A DNA stretch of 64,000 nucleotides from Capnocytophaga granulosa ATCC 51502 (GCF_000411115.1 NZ_KE150253.1:310001-374000), one strand, 5' to 3'. Counted from the stretch's first letter, positions 16,906 through 25,489 are shown. Program-made: numbers and translations. The notes: a model not told the origin generated them from the letters alone.

Positions 16906-17890
16906 CCTCACACCAGAACAACAAAAAACGGTAATTACCCAAACTGCTGCACGTGTAGGACTCCCTATACAAGCTGTAGAAAAAGATTTATGGGTCACAA
17001 CTCTTTTACAGCTTTTATTTACATTGCCTTTTGCAAGCCAACTCCTTTTCAAAGGAGGTACTTCTCTTAGTAAATCTTATGGGTTGATTCATCGTTTTTC
17101 AGAAGACATAGATTTAGTTATTGACAGAAATCACTTTGGTTATGAAGGAGATTTAACAAAAAAACAAATCAAACAACTTAGGAAGCAATCATCTTTGTTT
17201 GTTGAAAAAGAATTTACTATAGCACTCAAACAAGTTATAGAAAATTTTGGATTACAAAAGTTTTGTACTATCATCGCACAACCCAATGGTGAAGGAGACA
17301 ACACCTATCCTGAACCCAGAAAAATAGAAGTCTTTTATCAGTCATTATTTAGCAGTATTGACTATCTACAACCAAAGGTTGTTTTAGAAGTGGGTACTCG
17401 TTCGCTTTTTGAACCAACAGAGCCTACACAAGTTAAGAGCTTAGTAACCTCTACTTTCCAACAAATTGAAACAGATATGGTTTCTGTGATTATTACAACA
17501 GCCTCTCCTGCTAAGACCTTTTTAGAAAAAGCCTTCCTATTACACGAATTATTCACAACTCACAAAGGGGATAAGGCAGAGAGAAAATCACGACACTTGT
17601 ATGATTTAGAAAAAATGATGGACGAATCTTTTGCGATAGAAGCTATCAGTAACAATGAATTGTGGGAGACTATTGCACACCATAGAAAACTCTTTACAAG
17701 TGTTTTAGGAGTAGATTACACGCCTGATATACGAAAAAGAATACAATTAACACCTCCCGCTAATATAGTAGATATATGGGCAAAAGACTATCAAGAGATG
17801 CGAGAGTCAATGATATATAGAGATTCCTTGCCTTTTGATAAACTCTTAGAGAGAATACATATCTTAGAGAATAGATTTCATAATGTATAA
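16892..17890 (+). CDS. AbiEii/AbiGii-family nucleotidyltransferase toxin
   Basis: A 332-residue DNA-polymerase-beta-like nucleotidyltransferase. The catalytic signature is visible as LLFKGGTSLSKSYGLIHRFS followed at once by EDIDLVI (about residues 49-75), i.e. the KGGTSL loop and the acidic D-x-D pair. A second feature is the KTFLEKAFLLHELF helix and SRHLYDLEKM (about 208-250). Family members (type IV toxin-antitoxin, phage abortive infection) modify tRNA or other acceptors with nucleotides. It is translationally coupled to the antitoxin. It appears intact. Confidence 0.88.
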   Translation: MNYFNLTPEQQKTVITQTAARVGLPIQAVEKDLWVTTLLQLLFTLPFASQLLFKGGTSLSKSYGLIHRFSEDIDLVIDRNHFGYEGDLTKKQIKQLRKQSSLFVEKEFTIALKQVIENFGLQKFCTIIAQPNGEGDNTYPEPRKIEVFYQSLFSSIDYLQPKVVLEVGTRSLFEPTEPTQVKSLVTSTFQQIETDMVSVIITTASPAKTFLEKAFLLHELFTTHKGDKAERKSRHLYDLEKMMDESFAIEAISNNELWETIAHHRKLFTSVLGVDYTPDIRKRIQLTPPANIVDIWAKDYQEMRESMIYRDSLPFDKLLERIHILENRFHNV

Positions 17891-17908
17891 AAAACAAAAT
17901 TAGACAAA

Positions 17909-18442
17909 ATGCCCCCTGAACTACAACTATTAGGCGAAGCTATTTTTAAGGCTACTCAAAAAGCATTTTTAAAACTCTTTGAAAACGGAGAGCATTATTA
18001 CTATTGTGTGTTACTCACTACGGGTGAGGCTCTTCCTCCTTGTATTGCGGCGTGGTCAGAAGAAGCTTTAGAGCGATTCGTAAATGAAAATTCTATCCCC
18101 CAAGAGGAAATACCATACTACAAATACTCATTTGCCGATAGTCCTTATTATGCTTTTGGTTATGAGGAATATTTTCAGCAGGTAAAAACCTTGTTCTACG
18201 AGCGCCCTGAGATGGATTACAACGATGAGGAACAATGGGAGAAAGAATACAACTTCCGCTTTGCTGCTATGGTATATGCGATGAAAAAACTTGATGCTGC
18301 GGGTATTTTTTCCCTGAACCAACCACGAGAACAAGTGTATATCAACGTAGAACTAATGCCCTCCGACGATACCGATATAGAAAGAGCCTTGTCTTTCAAC
18401 AAGCCTGAAGATATCAAAGAATGGCTTTCTATATTTAGCTAA
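17909..18442 (+). CDS. DUF4303 domain-containing protein
   Basis: A 177-residue soluble protein. The start (EAIFKATQKAFLKLFENGEH) followed by YYYCVLLTTGEALPPCIAAW and SEEALERFV fits DUF4303, a family often seen as a stand-alone cytoplasmic protein in toxin-immunity neighbourhoods. The centre is rich in Tyr, Phe and acidic residues. It starts 18 bases after the AbiEii-like gene and may share its transcript. The biochemical role is unknown. Confidence 0.7.
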   Translation: MPPELQLLGEAIFKATQKAFLKLFENGEHYYYCVLLTTGEALPPCIAAWSEEALERFVNENSIPQEEIPYYKYSFADSPYYAFGYEEYFQQVKTLFYERPEMDYNDEEQWEKEYNFRFAAMVYAMKKLDAAGIFSLNQPREQVYINVELMPSDDTDIERALSFNKPEDIKEWLSIFS

Positions 18443-18454
18443 TTATTGAACATT

Positions 18455-19090
18455 ATGAAAGCACTCATTATCGGCGCTACAGGTGCCACAGGAAAAGACT
18501 TAGTAACACAGCTTTTAGCCGACGATACTTACAGAGAGGTGCATTGCTTCGTACGCAAACCCTTAACCTTCACTCACCCCAAGCTACACGCTCATGTGGT
18601 TGATTTTGAGACTCCAGAGGCATGGGCTGACTTGCTTCGGGGTGAGGTAGCTTTCTCTTGCTTGGGTACTACCTTAGCCGTTGCTGGTAGCAAAGAAGCC
18701 CAATGGCGTGTGGATTACGACTATCAGTACAACTTTGCTAAGCACTGTCGCAACAATGGAGTATCTACCTTTGTACTCGTCTCGGCTGCAGGAGCTAAGG
18801 CACAGTCCAAGCTATTCTATAATCGTATGAAAGGACAGTTAGAAGACGCTATCAAAGCACTTGGTTTCGCTCGATTGCTTATTTTCCAACCCTCTGTATT
18901 AGTGCGTAAAGGGTCGGATAGAAAGGGAGAACAATTTGGACTGAAGATGATTGTTTTCCTCAACAAATTAGGTCTCTTCAAGCGTTACCGCCCTATGCCT
19001 ACAGTGGTACTTGCCCAAAAAATATGGAAAGAAGTTGCTACAGCCGCTAAAGAGGTACATACTTTTACTCTTGATGAGATATTTCATTAA
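18455..19090 (+). CDS. NAD(P)H-binding SDR-like oxidoreductase (TIP30/HTATIP2-like)
   Basis: I place the start at ATG 18455, not the TTG at 18446, because MKALIIGATGATGKDLVTQL begins directly with the Rossmann first strand. The GATGATG nucleotide-binding loop is at residues 7-13. Later blocks are SCLGTTLAVAGSKEAQWRVD and FVLVSAAGAKAQSKLFYNRMK, where the Tyr-x3-Lys pair (Y-N-R-M-K) is typical of atypical SDRs. At 211 residues it is the short, NAD(P)-sensing or reductase type. Substrate unknown. Confidence 0.82.
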   Translation: MKALIIGATGATGKDLVTQLLADDTYREVHCFVRKPLTFTHPKLHAHVVDFETPEAWADLLRGEVAFSCLGTTLAVAGSKEAQWRVDYDYQYNFAKHCRNNGVSTFVLVSAAGAKAQSKLFYNRMKGQLEDAIKALGFARLLIFQPSVLVRKGSDRKGEQFGLKMIVFLNKLGLFKRYRPMPTVVLAQKIWKEVATAAKEVHTFTLDEIFH

Positions 19091-19183
19091 TTGACATAGT
19101 GGCAAATTGACTTATTTTATCGAGTAAATTCCGTTTTTGGTATAGAAAAGTTTGACTTTTGGATTTGGTGATTCGTTTTTGAC

Positions 19184-19191
19184 TACTTTTG
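19184..19191 (+). promoter_or_regulatory. -7 promoter box for the OMP-LytS-LytR operon
   Basis: TACTTTTG lies 25 bases before the ATG at 19217. Nearby upstream TTTG sites (19158-19161 or 19164-19167) could serve as -33 but neither has the ideal 19-base spacing. Confidence 0.55.
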
Positions 19192-19216
19192 TCCTGTAAT
19201 ACAAAAACAATCTCTC

Positions 19217-20152
19217 ATGAAAAAGGTCATAACTCTTATAATGCTGTGTTTTGCAGCGAAGACCTTTGCACAAATCAGTGTTAAGACTGAGTATATTAGC
19301 AACTCCAAGTTCTACGATGCTGTAGCCAATACCAATACGGGCGATGGCTCGGCGATGATCTATTCAGTGGGGGCCTTGGTACCCCTCTCTATGCAAGCCC
19401 CTAAGGAAGACGATCCCTATCAGCGGCCTACTGTATGGGGTGTATCGCTCAATGGCACCTTTGTACAGATGGACAACCATAATTTCCCTATAGGGAAAGA
19501 ACTCCCTTCTCAGGTGATGAACCTTGGGGTAAGCGCGCTCCACTTACGTCCGTTAAAGAAACGTTGGTCTATGCTTATGGCAGTGGGTGCAGGGAGCTAT
19601 ACCCCCGAAAACCGTCTCTCTTCTATCCATATAGGTGAAAATGTAGTGGCCAATGGGGCATTACTCTTTGTATGGCATTGGAGCGCAAACCTTGAGATAG
19701 GAGCAGGAGCCGCACTGAATAATACTTTTGGTTATCCTATGTTATTCCCAGCCCTTTATTTCAAATACAAAGGCGGTTTCTCTGACAAATTCACTATAGA
19801 TGTCAGTCTGCTTGACGGAGGAAAAGTAGCTTTTGGGTATAACTACCATGAAAACCTCAGCTTAAAGTTAGTGGCCAATATAGGCGGGTATGCTGCTTAC
19901 CTGAGGCGTAATGAACAAAAGGAAATGTTCTCTTCACAAACCTTCTTTGTAGGGGCAGAGCCTGAATTTAAAATAGGCAAACATGTGAGCATTCCCCTTA
20001 CTATAGGAGGTAGTTTTATTCGTTCGGGACGGTATAGGGAGCGTACCCTTGCGGCTATGTTCCAGTCCGAAGCCAAGAATGAAGACGGTACTGCACGCTC
20101 CAGTGTATTCCTCCCTGCCTTGTATTTTGCCACAGGAATTACGATTAAATAA
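19217..20152 (+). CDS. Outer-membrane beta-barrel protein (DUF6268-like)
   Basis: A 311-residue secreted protein with signal peptide MKKVITLIMLCFAAKTFAQ. The mature sequence consists of alternating beta strands (SVGALVPLSMQ, FTIDVSLLDGGKVAFGYNY, HVSIPLTIGGSFIRSGRY) and ends in FATGITIK, typical of outer-membrane barrels; the pattern is like DUF6268 proteins of Bacteroidota. It is the first gene of an apparent operon with a LytS-type kinase 9 bases downstream, so the kinase may control or sense envelope state linked to it. Confidence 0.72.
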   Translation: MKKVITLIMLCFAAKTFAQISVKTEYISNSKFYDAVANTNTGDGSAMIYSVGALVPLSMQAPKEDDPYQRPTVWGVSLNGTFVQMDNHNFPIGKELPSQVMNLGVSALHLRPLKKRWSMLMAVGAGSYTPENRLSSIHIGENVVANGALLFVWHWSANLEIGAGAALNNTFGYPMLFPALYFKYKGGFSDKFTIDVSLLDGGKVAFGYNYHENLSLKLVANIGGYAAYLRRNEQKEMFSSQTFFVGAEPEFKIGKHVSIPLTIGGSFIRSGRYRERTLAAMFQSEAKNEDGTARSSVFLPALYFATGITIK

Positions 20153-20161
20153 GAAGTTAGT

Positions 20162-21241
20162 ATGGACGAAAATCCTTATATATTTCTAAAAAATAATCTC
20201 CTTTTACAGTTTCTCATTGCCGATAGATACCGTATTTATCGGCATATAACCGCTTGTGTATCATTGTTGCTATTCTTTCTAATTACCAAAGAATGGGGGG
20301 CATACGAGGGCGTTTTTGACCATCTGGATTGGATAGAGAGGTATTTGATTATTACAGTAGCTTTTTACCTAAATCTCTACGTGCTTATTCCTCACTTTTT
20401 GTTTAGAGGAAAACTGATGAGTTACACCTTTAGCCTTATAGGGATACTCTTTGTCTGTCAAGTGATTACCTACTACCTGAATGCTGTTATATGGAGAGCG
20501 TATATGATCAGTGAAGCCCTAAAAAAAGCAATGGATTTGCCCATTCCTACCTTGTTTCTTTTTTCATTATTGAGTTTGATACCTTTTATAATGCTCTCTA
20601 CCCTTATCAAGATATTCCAAGTATGGGTAAAGAATAGCGAAAAAATGCAAGAACTGGAGCGACAAGCCACTGAAAGCGAACTACAAGCCCTCCGTAGCCA
20701 GATACAACCGCACTTTTTGTTCAATATGCTCAATAGTATCAATGTATTGGTGCATATAGATCCCGAGAAAGCCTCTTATACTCTCTCAAAACTATCCGAT
20801 TTCTTAAGACATCTGCTCTACCAGTCACATGAGCAGCGGGTATTTCTCTCTTCGGAATTGCGTTTCCTCTCGGATTACCTTTCTTTGGAGGCCATGCGGC
20901 GAGATGATTTTACGTACGAACTTATCTATGACCAAAAGAATGTACAAGGCATACAAATCCCCCCTAATATGCTGCTTATTTTAGCCGAAAACGCCGTAAA
21001 ACACAGTGCCGACGCCCTTGCCTCTACCTATATCTATATAAAATGTGAACAAAAAGAAGGGAGGTTGTACTTTTCTGTTCGAAATTCCGTACCTTTGCAA
21101 CCCAATCCAAAACACAAATGTAGTGGCATAGGCTTGCCCAACCTAAGCCGCCGATTGGAACTGCTCTATGGGGAGCGTTTTAGTCTCTCACAAGAGCGTT
21201 TGCCCCAAGAATATATAGTAACCTTAGCTTTGCCCTTATGA
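20162..21241 (+). CDS. LytS/YehU-type sensor histidine kinase
   Basis: A 359-residue membrane kinase with four N-terminal transmembrane segments (about residues 22-40, 62-80, 86-110, 128-150) and no large periplasmic domain. A short coiled coil (EKMQELERQATESELQALRS) leads to the His_kinase motif QIQPHFLFNMLNSIN with the phospho-acceptor His near residue 184. The ATPase N-box is PPNMLLILAENAVKHS (about 260-275) and the G-box GIGLPNLSRRL (about 320). It overlaps the LytTR regulator gene by 4 bases (ATGA), so the two are a cognate pair. Confidence 0.93.
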   Translation: MDENPYIFLKNNLLLQFLIADRYRIYRHITACVSLLLFFLITKEWGAYEGVFDHLDWIERYLIITVAFYLNLYVLIPHFLFRGKLMSYTFSLIGILFVCQVITYYLNAVIWRAYMISEALKKAMDLPIPTLFLFSLLSLIPFIMLSTLIKIFQVWVKNSEKMQELERQATESELQALRSQIQPHFLFNMLNSINVLVHIDPEKASYTLSKLSDFLRHLLYQSHEQRVFLSSELRFLSDYLSLEAMRRDDFTYELIYDQKNVQGIQIPPNMLLILAENAVKHSADALASTYIYIKCEQKEGRLYFSVRNSVPLQPNPKHKCSGIGLPNLSRRLELLYGERFSLSQERLPQEYIVTLALPL

Positions 21242-21930
21242 ATTGCTTGATAATAGACGATGAACCTTTGGCGCGTATAGGTATGGAGCGTCTCATCAGG
21301 CAATACAGCCATTTGAAGGTAGTAGGCACTTTCAGGAATGCGATAGGTGTTGCTGACTTTCTGAAAGATAATGAGGTAGATTTGCTTTTCTTGGATATAG
21401 AGATGCCTGGGGTGAACGGCTTGGAGCTGGCCAGAACCTTACCCGAACATACTTTGGTGATATTTACTACTGCCTATAGCCAATATGCCTTAGAGAGCTA
21501 TGAGGTGGATGCCCTAGACTATTTGGTAAAGCCTATTACTCCCGAACGGTTTAAGAAAGCTGTCGCCAAAGCCGAGAGTTATCACCAACTACTTTCTCAG
21601 CAGAAAACTGACTTTGAAGCTACCGATACGCAGTACATCAGTATCCGTGCCAATAGGCGCAATTACCGTATCCCTCATAGCGATATCCTCTATATAGAAG
21701 CGCTAAAGGACTATGTGATTATCCACACTTTTACCGACCGCTACATCACGTGGATTAACCTCAAAAACATACATAGCCAACTCCCCGCGTCAGTATTTGT
21801 ACGTGTCAATAAGAGCTATGTGGTGAACTTGCAGCACATCACTTCCTACACTCACCAGTTTGTGTATATAGGGGAAACAGAGATTCCTATAGGCAGAGCT
21901 TATGAGGTTATTGGCAAATTAGTAAATTGA
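21238..21930 (+). CDS. LytTR-family response regulator
   Basis: A 230-residue regulator. Receiver domain (residues 1-115): acidic pair IIDDEP (5-10), phospho-acceptor Asp in LLFLDIEMPG (about 54), and conserved Lys in DYLVKPITP. The LytTR DNA-binding domain follows from about residue 130 (ISIRANRRNYRIPHSDILYI ... FVRVNKSYVVNLQHI). It is translationally coupled to the LytS-type kinase. Targets cannot be read from sequence; the outer-membrane gene heading the operon is one candidate. Confidence 0.94.
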   Translation: MNCLIIDDEPLARIGMERLIRQYSHLKVVGTFRNAIGVADFLKDNEVDLLFLDIEMPGVNGLELARTLPEHTLVIFTTAYSQYALESYEVDALDYLVKPITPERFKKAVAKAESYHQLLSQQKTDFEATDTQYISIRANRRNYRIPHSDILYIEALKDYVIIHTFTDRYITWINLKNIHSQLPASVFVRVNKSYVVNLQHITSYTHQFVYIGETEIPIGRAYEVIGKLVN

Positions 21931-21950
21931 ATAATTGATAAATCAACATT

Positions 21951-22364
21951 ATGTGGCTTGTTTACGCACTATTATCAGCTATATTTGCTGCCCTTACTTC
22001 TATTCTTGCCAAAATAGGGATTGAGGGCGTCAATTCTAATCTCGCTACTGCTATTAGAACCTTAGTGGTAGTTGCTCTGGCGTGGGTAATGGTTTTCATT
22101 ACTCAGCAGGGCTGTGGTTTGGCAGAGATCAGCAAGAAGAGTTGGCTCTTTCTAATCCTCTCAGGACTTGCCACGGGGCTTTCGTGGTTATGCTATTACA
22201 AAGCCTTACAAATGGGAGTCACCTCTAAGGTAGTGGCGGTAGATAAGATTAGTATTGTTCTTACCTTTATTTTAGCTGTTTGCTTCTTACATGAAGCCTT
22301 TACCCTCAAATCGCTAATAGGTATCGCACTTATTGCCATTGGAACTTTAGTGATGGTGATATAA
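21951..22364 (+). CDS. EamA-family (DMT) small transporter
   Basis: A 137-residue inner-membrane protein with about five transmembrane helices. The start WLVYALLSAIFAALTSILAK and the final block FLHEAFTLKSLIGIALIAIG match the single-EamA-domain drug/metabolite transporters of roughly 140 residues, which work as dimers. It comes 20 bases after the response regulator and may be part of that transcript. Substrate unknown. Confidence 0.85.
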   Translation: MWLVYALLSAIFAALTSILAKIGIEGVNSNLATAIRTLVVVALAWVMVFITQQGCGLAEISKKSWLFLILSGLATGLSWLCYYKALQMGVTSKVVAVDKISIVLTFILAVCFLHEAFTLKSLIGIALIAIGTLVMVI

Positions 22365-22371
22365 GCTATAG

Positions 22372-22424
22372 GCTCTCGCTGGCTTTGTGGGAGCTTTCGT
22401 CATATCGAACTCACATTACGAAAA
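22372..22424 (+). repeat. One end of the interspersed GTGAGTTCGA repeat
   Basis: The segment reads GCTGGCTTTGTGGGAGCTTT then CGTCATATCGAACTCACATTA. This is the reverse complement of the left end of the element at 853-985, with the AAAGCCAGC block. Only one end is present; no opposite end is seen nearby. Confidence 0.6.
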
Positions 22425-22456
22425 AATAGAAAAACTCTTACAAATAAAGTAACAAG

Positions 22457-22849
22457 ATGAAAAGAATATTCCTAATCCTTATTGTGATGATAAGTTGTCT
22501 CACAATGCAGGCACAAAACCAAGAAAAGATGAAAATACGATTAGCAGAAATTACCATAGAACCTCAGTACCGTGAGGAATACCTCAAAAAAGCAAAAAAA
22601 GTAGGAGCTATCTCGGTAGAGAAAGAAGAGGGAGTGATTTGTATCTTCCCGATGGTGATGCAAGAAGATCTTTCGCAAGTGCGTATTGTGGAGATTTACC
22701 GAGACGAAGCAGCCTACCAAGCACACTTACAGACGCCTCATTTCTTGGAGTATAAAAGCAGTACGCTTAAAATGGTAAAATCGCTTAAGCTGATAGAAAT
22801 GGATGCCCTCACCCCCGAAGCAATGACTTATATCTTCAAAAAACAGTGA
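22457..22849 (+). CDS. Secreted antibiotic-biosynthesis-monooxygenase (ABM) domain protein
   Basis: A 130-residue protein with a signal peptide (MKRIFLILIVMISCLTMQAQ) and a single ferredoxin-like ABM domain: RLAEITIEPQYREEYLKKAK, EEGVICIFPMVMQ, VRIVEIYRDEAAYQAHLQTPHF, as in YgiN-type quinol monooxygenases, which need no cofactor. Export of an ABM protein to the periplasm occurs in other Bacteroidota. This is the complete copy; the last two thirds are duplicated at 29342-29566. A porin-like gene lies 69 bases downstream in both copies. Confidence 0.82.
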   Translation: MKRIFLILIVMISCLTMQAQNQEKMKIRLAEITIEPQYREEYLKKAKKVGAISVEKEEGVICIFPMVMQEDLSQVRIVEIYRDEAAYQAHLQTPHFLEYKSSTLKMVKSLKLIEMDALTPEAMTYIFKKQ

Positions 22850-23383
22850 GCGAATGAGCAGCACATTTGTTAGTTGGCTGATTATTTACTACTTTTGCAC
22901 TTGATAATCTTCTGACTTATGAGAGAACTTATTTATCTGATTTTATCTCTTGTAGCTGTCCCAGTTTTCGCCCAAGAAGAACAATGGGTACGCAGTAGTA
23001 GCTTAGGATTCAAGGGAGGTATAAACTTTGCTAACTTATCCATTAGAGGAGATGGCGAATATAATCCTACCCAAAGGCCTTATGCTGGATTCGTATATAC
23101 AGATTATGTTTATAATTTCCTTGCAGCCAAGTTTGAACTTACCTATTCAGGACAGGGGGGCAAATACGAATATGCTGAAAAGAATATAGATGCGGTCTAT
23201 TCGATTCCTTACCTATCATTGGGCTATGTGATGAGTTTTCGTTTCTTCCCTGCCACACGCTTAGACTGTGGAGGTTCCGTTGATTTTGTTTTAAGCAAAG
23301 ACCGCCATATTCCTGATCAACAAATGATAGACCTAACGGGCTTTATGGGGCTGGAACTGCGAATTACAGAGCAACTTTCTTTG
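22640..23383 (+). repeat. Long direct repeat, left copy (flanks the 6-kb island)
   Basis: This stretch (3' two thirds of the monooxygenase gene, spacer, promoter and most of the porin gene) recurs at 29357-30097 with very high identity and one 3-base indel in the spacer. The offset is about 6715 bases. Identity stops sharply at CTTTCTTTG (23375-23383), just before an IS1595-type end. Confidence 0.88.
22890..22897 (+). promoter_or_regulatory. -7 promoter box of the truncated porin gene
   Basis: TACTTTTG lies 21 bases before ATG 22919. The same box is conserved at 29604-29611 in front of the intact copy. Confidence 0.6.
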
Positions 23384-23395
23384 AAGAAAATATAA
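22919..23395 (+). pseudogene. C-terminally truncated PorT-like outer-membrane beta-barrel gene
   Basis: The first 155 or so residues are nearly identical to the 201-residue protein at 29633-30238 (signal peptide MRELIYLILSLVAVPVFAQ, then SLGFKGGINFANLSIRG). It then diverges after TEQLSL to a two-residue tail and a stop, losing the final barrel strands (GRIKGGFWSV ... VVYQVGIVYYF). The truncation coincides with the end of the long direct repeat and lies 5 bases before an IS1595-type terminal repeat. A barrel without its last strands is unlikely to insert properly. Confidence 0.8.
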
Positions 23396-23399
23396 TTAT

Positions 23400-23744
23400 T
23401 AAGGTGTCAAAGTATTTTCATATATTTGCATTCTGAAAATGAATGTATTATGGAATTATTTAAGGGACAAAGCCTCTTAGAGTTTACTGAACGCTTTAAA
23501 ACAGACTTAGATTGCGAAGAATATCTAGCTTCTTTAAAGTGGGAAGATGGATATTGCTGTCGCAAATTACGAGGTATATATTCTTGGGTTTCAGAGTTTA
23601 ATATAGACCACTATTTAGCTGAGTATAGTTTTAGAATTAATCTCACAGAGCAAAGAGACTATCTTTAACAAATTAATGAAAAGAATTGTAGAGGGTTCTC
23701 CCGTTTCCCAAAGTCAATTAGTATGTAGCTAAAAAGACACCTCA
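23400..23744 (+). mobile_element. IS1595-family insertion sequence, internally deleted remnant
   Basis: Bounded by AAGGTGTC at 23401-23408 and its inverted partner GACACCTCA at 23736-23744. An ISXO2/IS1595-type transposase start (23450) is joined to its C-terminal end: residues FTERFKTDLDCEEYLASLKW then EDGYCCRK of the N-terminal zinc-ribbon region run straight into YSWVSEFN ... AEYSFRIN of the C-terminus. The final segment, FNKLMKRIVEGSPVSQSQLV then CS, is in another frame ending at 23732. The catalytic DDE core is missing. I saw no target duplication. Confidence 0.78.
23450..23732 (+). pseudogene. IS1595-family transposase remnant (ends joined, frameshifted)
   Basis: ATG 23450 opens the transposase N-terminus; the internal catalytic part is deleted and a frameshift at about 23660 separates the last 18 codons. 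It is immediately preceded by a TATATTTG box within the IS end. Not functional as a transposase. Confidence 0.75.
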
Positions 23745-23760
23745 ATTTTAAAATATTCAG

Positions 23761-24288
23761 ATGGTAAAGATTTATTATTTTATTTCAGCGTGTTTATTGT
23801 TGTTTTCTTGCAATAATAACAATACCCAAGTGTCATCTTCTAATGATACTACAGATACTATTTCCTCTATCAAAAGAGATACCATAGTAGATAAGGATAC
23901 AATTACACCAATTCAAGCTCCTAAAGAAGAAACTGATGAAGCTACAAAAATGATTTTAGAATTTTATGATAAGTACATCAGACAGCAAGATAAAATGCCT
24001 TGTCTTGATAACAGGGAGTTCTGCGAAGAAGAATTAAGGGAAATAGAAAGGGAGTTTCTATCAAGTAAATTAATACGGAAAGTAAATTCAGATGAATTAA
24101 GTGCAGATCCTATTGTAAAAGCCCAAGATATCTTCATAGAATGGTTGGACTCTATTAAGGTAAAGAAGATAAATTCAAAAAGATATAATGTGTATCTTTT
24201 TGACTTTTATTTTAATAGATATGATAGCGTACAATTAAAAGTAGCTAAGAAGAAGGATAAGTATATTATTGATGATATTATATTTTAA
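23761..24288 (+). CDS. Hypothetical lipoprotein, tandem array member 1
   Basis: A 175-residue protein with signal peptide MVKIYYFISACLLLFSC (Cys 17) followed by an Asn-rich linker (NNNNTQVSS). The mature part is Asp/Glu/Lys-rich with a helix ATKMILEFYDKYIRQQDK and a C-terminal domain ending KKDKYIIDDIIF. It forms a close tandem series with the next two genes: each starts with the same signal peptide and the same 9-base spacer AAATATTCAG before ATG. Unknown function; the layout resembles polymorphic immunity or surface lipoprotein arrays. Confidence 0.7.
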   Translation: MVKIYYFISACLLLFSCNNNNTQVSSSNDTTDTISSIKRDTIVDKDTITPIQAPKEETDEATKMILEFYDKYIRQQDKMPCLDNREFCEEELREIEREFLSSKLIRKVNSDELSADPIVKAQDIFIEWLDSIKVKKINSKRYNVYLFDFYFNRYDSVQLKVAKKKDKYIIDDIIF

Positions 24289-24297
24289 AATATTCAG

Positions 24298-24822
24298 ATG
24301 GTAAAGATTTATTATTTTATTTCAGCGTGTTTATTGTTATTTTCTTGTAACAATAACAACACCCAAGTGTCATCTTCTGATGATATTAGAGATACTATTG
24401 CCTCTATCAAAAGAGATACCATAGTAGAAAAAGATACAATTGCACCAATTCAAGTGCCTAAAGAAGAAACTGATGAAGCTACAAAAATGATTTTGGAATT
24501 TTATGATAAGTACATCAGGCAGCAAGATAAAATACCGTGCTCTGATTTATATGAAGAAGAGAAAAAATGTGAAGATGAATTGATAAGAATTAAGAAAAGA
24601 TATTTATCAAATAAATTAATAAAAAAAATAGAGCCCTCTGAAGATATAGATATGGATCTTATTGTAAATGCCCAAGATATTTTCATAGAATGGTTGGACT
24701 CTATTAAGGTAAAGAAGATAAATTCAAAAAGATATAATGTGTATCTTAACAGATATGATAGCATACAATTAAAAGTTGCTAAAAAGAAAGGCAGGTACAT
24801 CATTGATGACATTATATTTTAA
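24298..24822 (+). CDS. Hypothetical lipoprotein, tandem array member 2
   Basis: A 174-residue close paralogue of the gene before it. The signal peptide, linker and helix DEATKMILEFYDKYIRQQDK are the same. The region after residue 85 has diverged (acidic KKCEDELIRIKKRYLS) and regains identity at AQDIFIEWLDSIKVKKINSK, near the C-terminus. A mosaic of identical ends and a variable middle is what recombination or diversifying selection would leave. It starts 9 bases after member 1. Confidence 0.7.
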   Translation: MVKIYYFISACLLLFSCNNNNTQVSSSDDIRDTIASIKRDTIVEKDTIAPIQVPKEETDEATKMILEFYDKYIRQQDKIPCSDLYEEEKKCEDELIRIKKRYLSNKLIKKIEPSEDIDMDLIVNAQDIFIEWLDSIKVKKINSKRYNVYLNRYDSIQLKVAKKKGRYIIDDIIF

Positions 24823-24831
24823 AATATTCAG

Positions 24832-25320
24832 ATGGTAAAGATTTATTATTTTATTTCAGTGTATTTATTGTTGTTTGCTTGTAACAATAACAACACCCAA
24901 GAAAACAACTATATTGAAAATGATACAGATACCATTGAGGAAGCAGATTATGTACAAGAAATAACCGATAAGAGGATTACAAGGGAAATAAAGGATAAGA
25001 ATTATGTTATCTTTGTGGAACCAACCTTATTTTACCTTGATAGCCTAAAGAATGTATCAAAAGATGATGATTTCTATACAACGGTAGACGATGCTACTTT
25101 TTATATGACAATGGCAAGCGATCTTGCATTAGAAAAAAGAATAGATACAATAAACATAAAAATAGGCGAAATCCTAAAAATAGGGAAAAAAATAATTCAG
25201 GTATCCAAAGACAATCCTTGGACATTGATTTTATACAAACAGGGCGGAAAGACAAAAGAGTTATATCCTATAGAAATACAAATAGATGATAAAATTATTA
25301 ACATTTTTTTCAATGAATAA
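24832..25320 (+). CDS. Hypothetical lipoprotein, tandem array member 3 (divergent)
   Basis: A 162-residue protein sharing only the leader of members 1 and 2 (MVKIYYFISVYLLLFAC and the NNNNTQ linker) and the same upstream spacer. The mature domain is different: acidic start, then KNYVIFVEPTLFYLDSLKNV and a C-terminal WTLILYKQGGKTKELYPI. A shared secretion leader in front of an unrelated domain suggests leader recombination. Function unknown. Confidence 0.68.
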   Translation: MVKIYYFISVYLLLFACNNNNTQENNYIENDTDTIEEADYVQEITDKRITREIKDKNYVIFVEPTLFYLDSLKNVSKDDDFYTTVDDATFYMTMASDLALEKRIDTINIKIGEILKIGKKIIQVSKDNPWTLILYKQGGKTKELYPIEIQIDDKIINIFFNE

Positions 25321-25459
25321 GTCCGTATATCCTAACACAAATAAAACTTATAGTCAAGTCTCAAAGCCGCCTTTATGATGGTATTGCCTTATGGGTCCAT
25401 TTGTGTTTTCATTCAAACCTCGCTCCCAAGAACTACATAGATAAGAGAATTAAAGAAAT

Positions 25460-25489
25460 TGAGGTGTCAAAATAATTTCATATATTTGC
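25460..25489 (+). mobile_element. IS1595-type left end without its transposase
   Basis: TGAGGTGTC (25460-25468) is followed by AAAATAATTTCATATATTTGC, the same end and promoter sequence as at 23400-23429. The transposase start does not follow; a lipoprotein gene does, 62 bases later. An inverted partner GACACCTCA is at 27830-27838, so the two ends bracket 2.4 kb of other genes. Confidence 0.65.

Noticed and set aside
25321..25459. Gene fragment before the IS end
   Set aside because: An open frame reads through part of it, but I recognise no domain and find no start codon; evidence is too weak.
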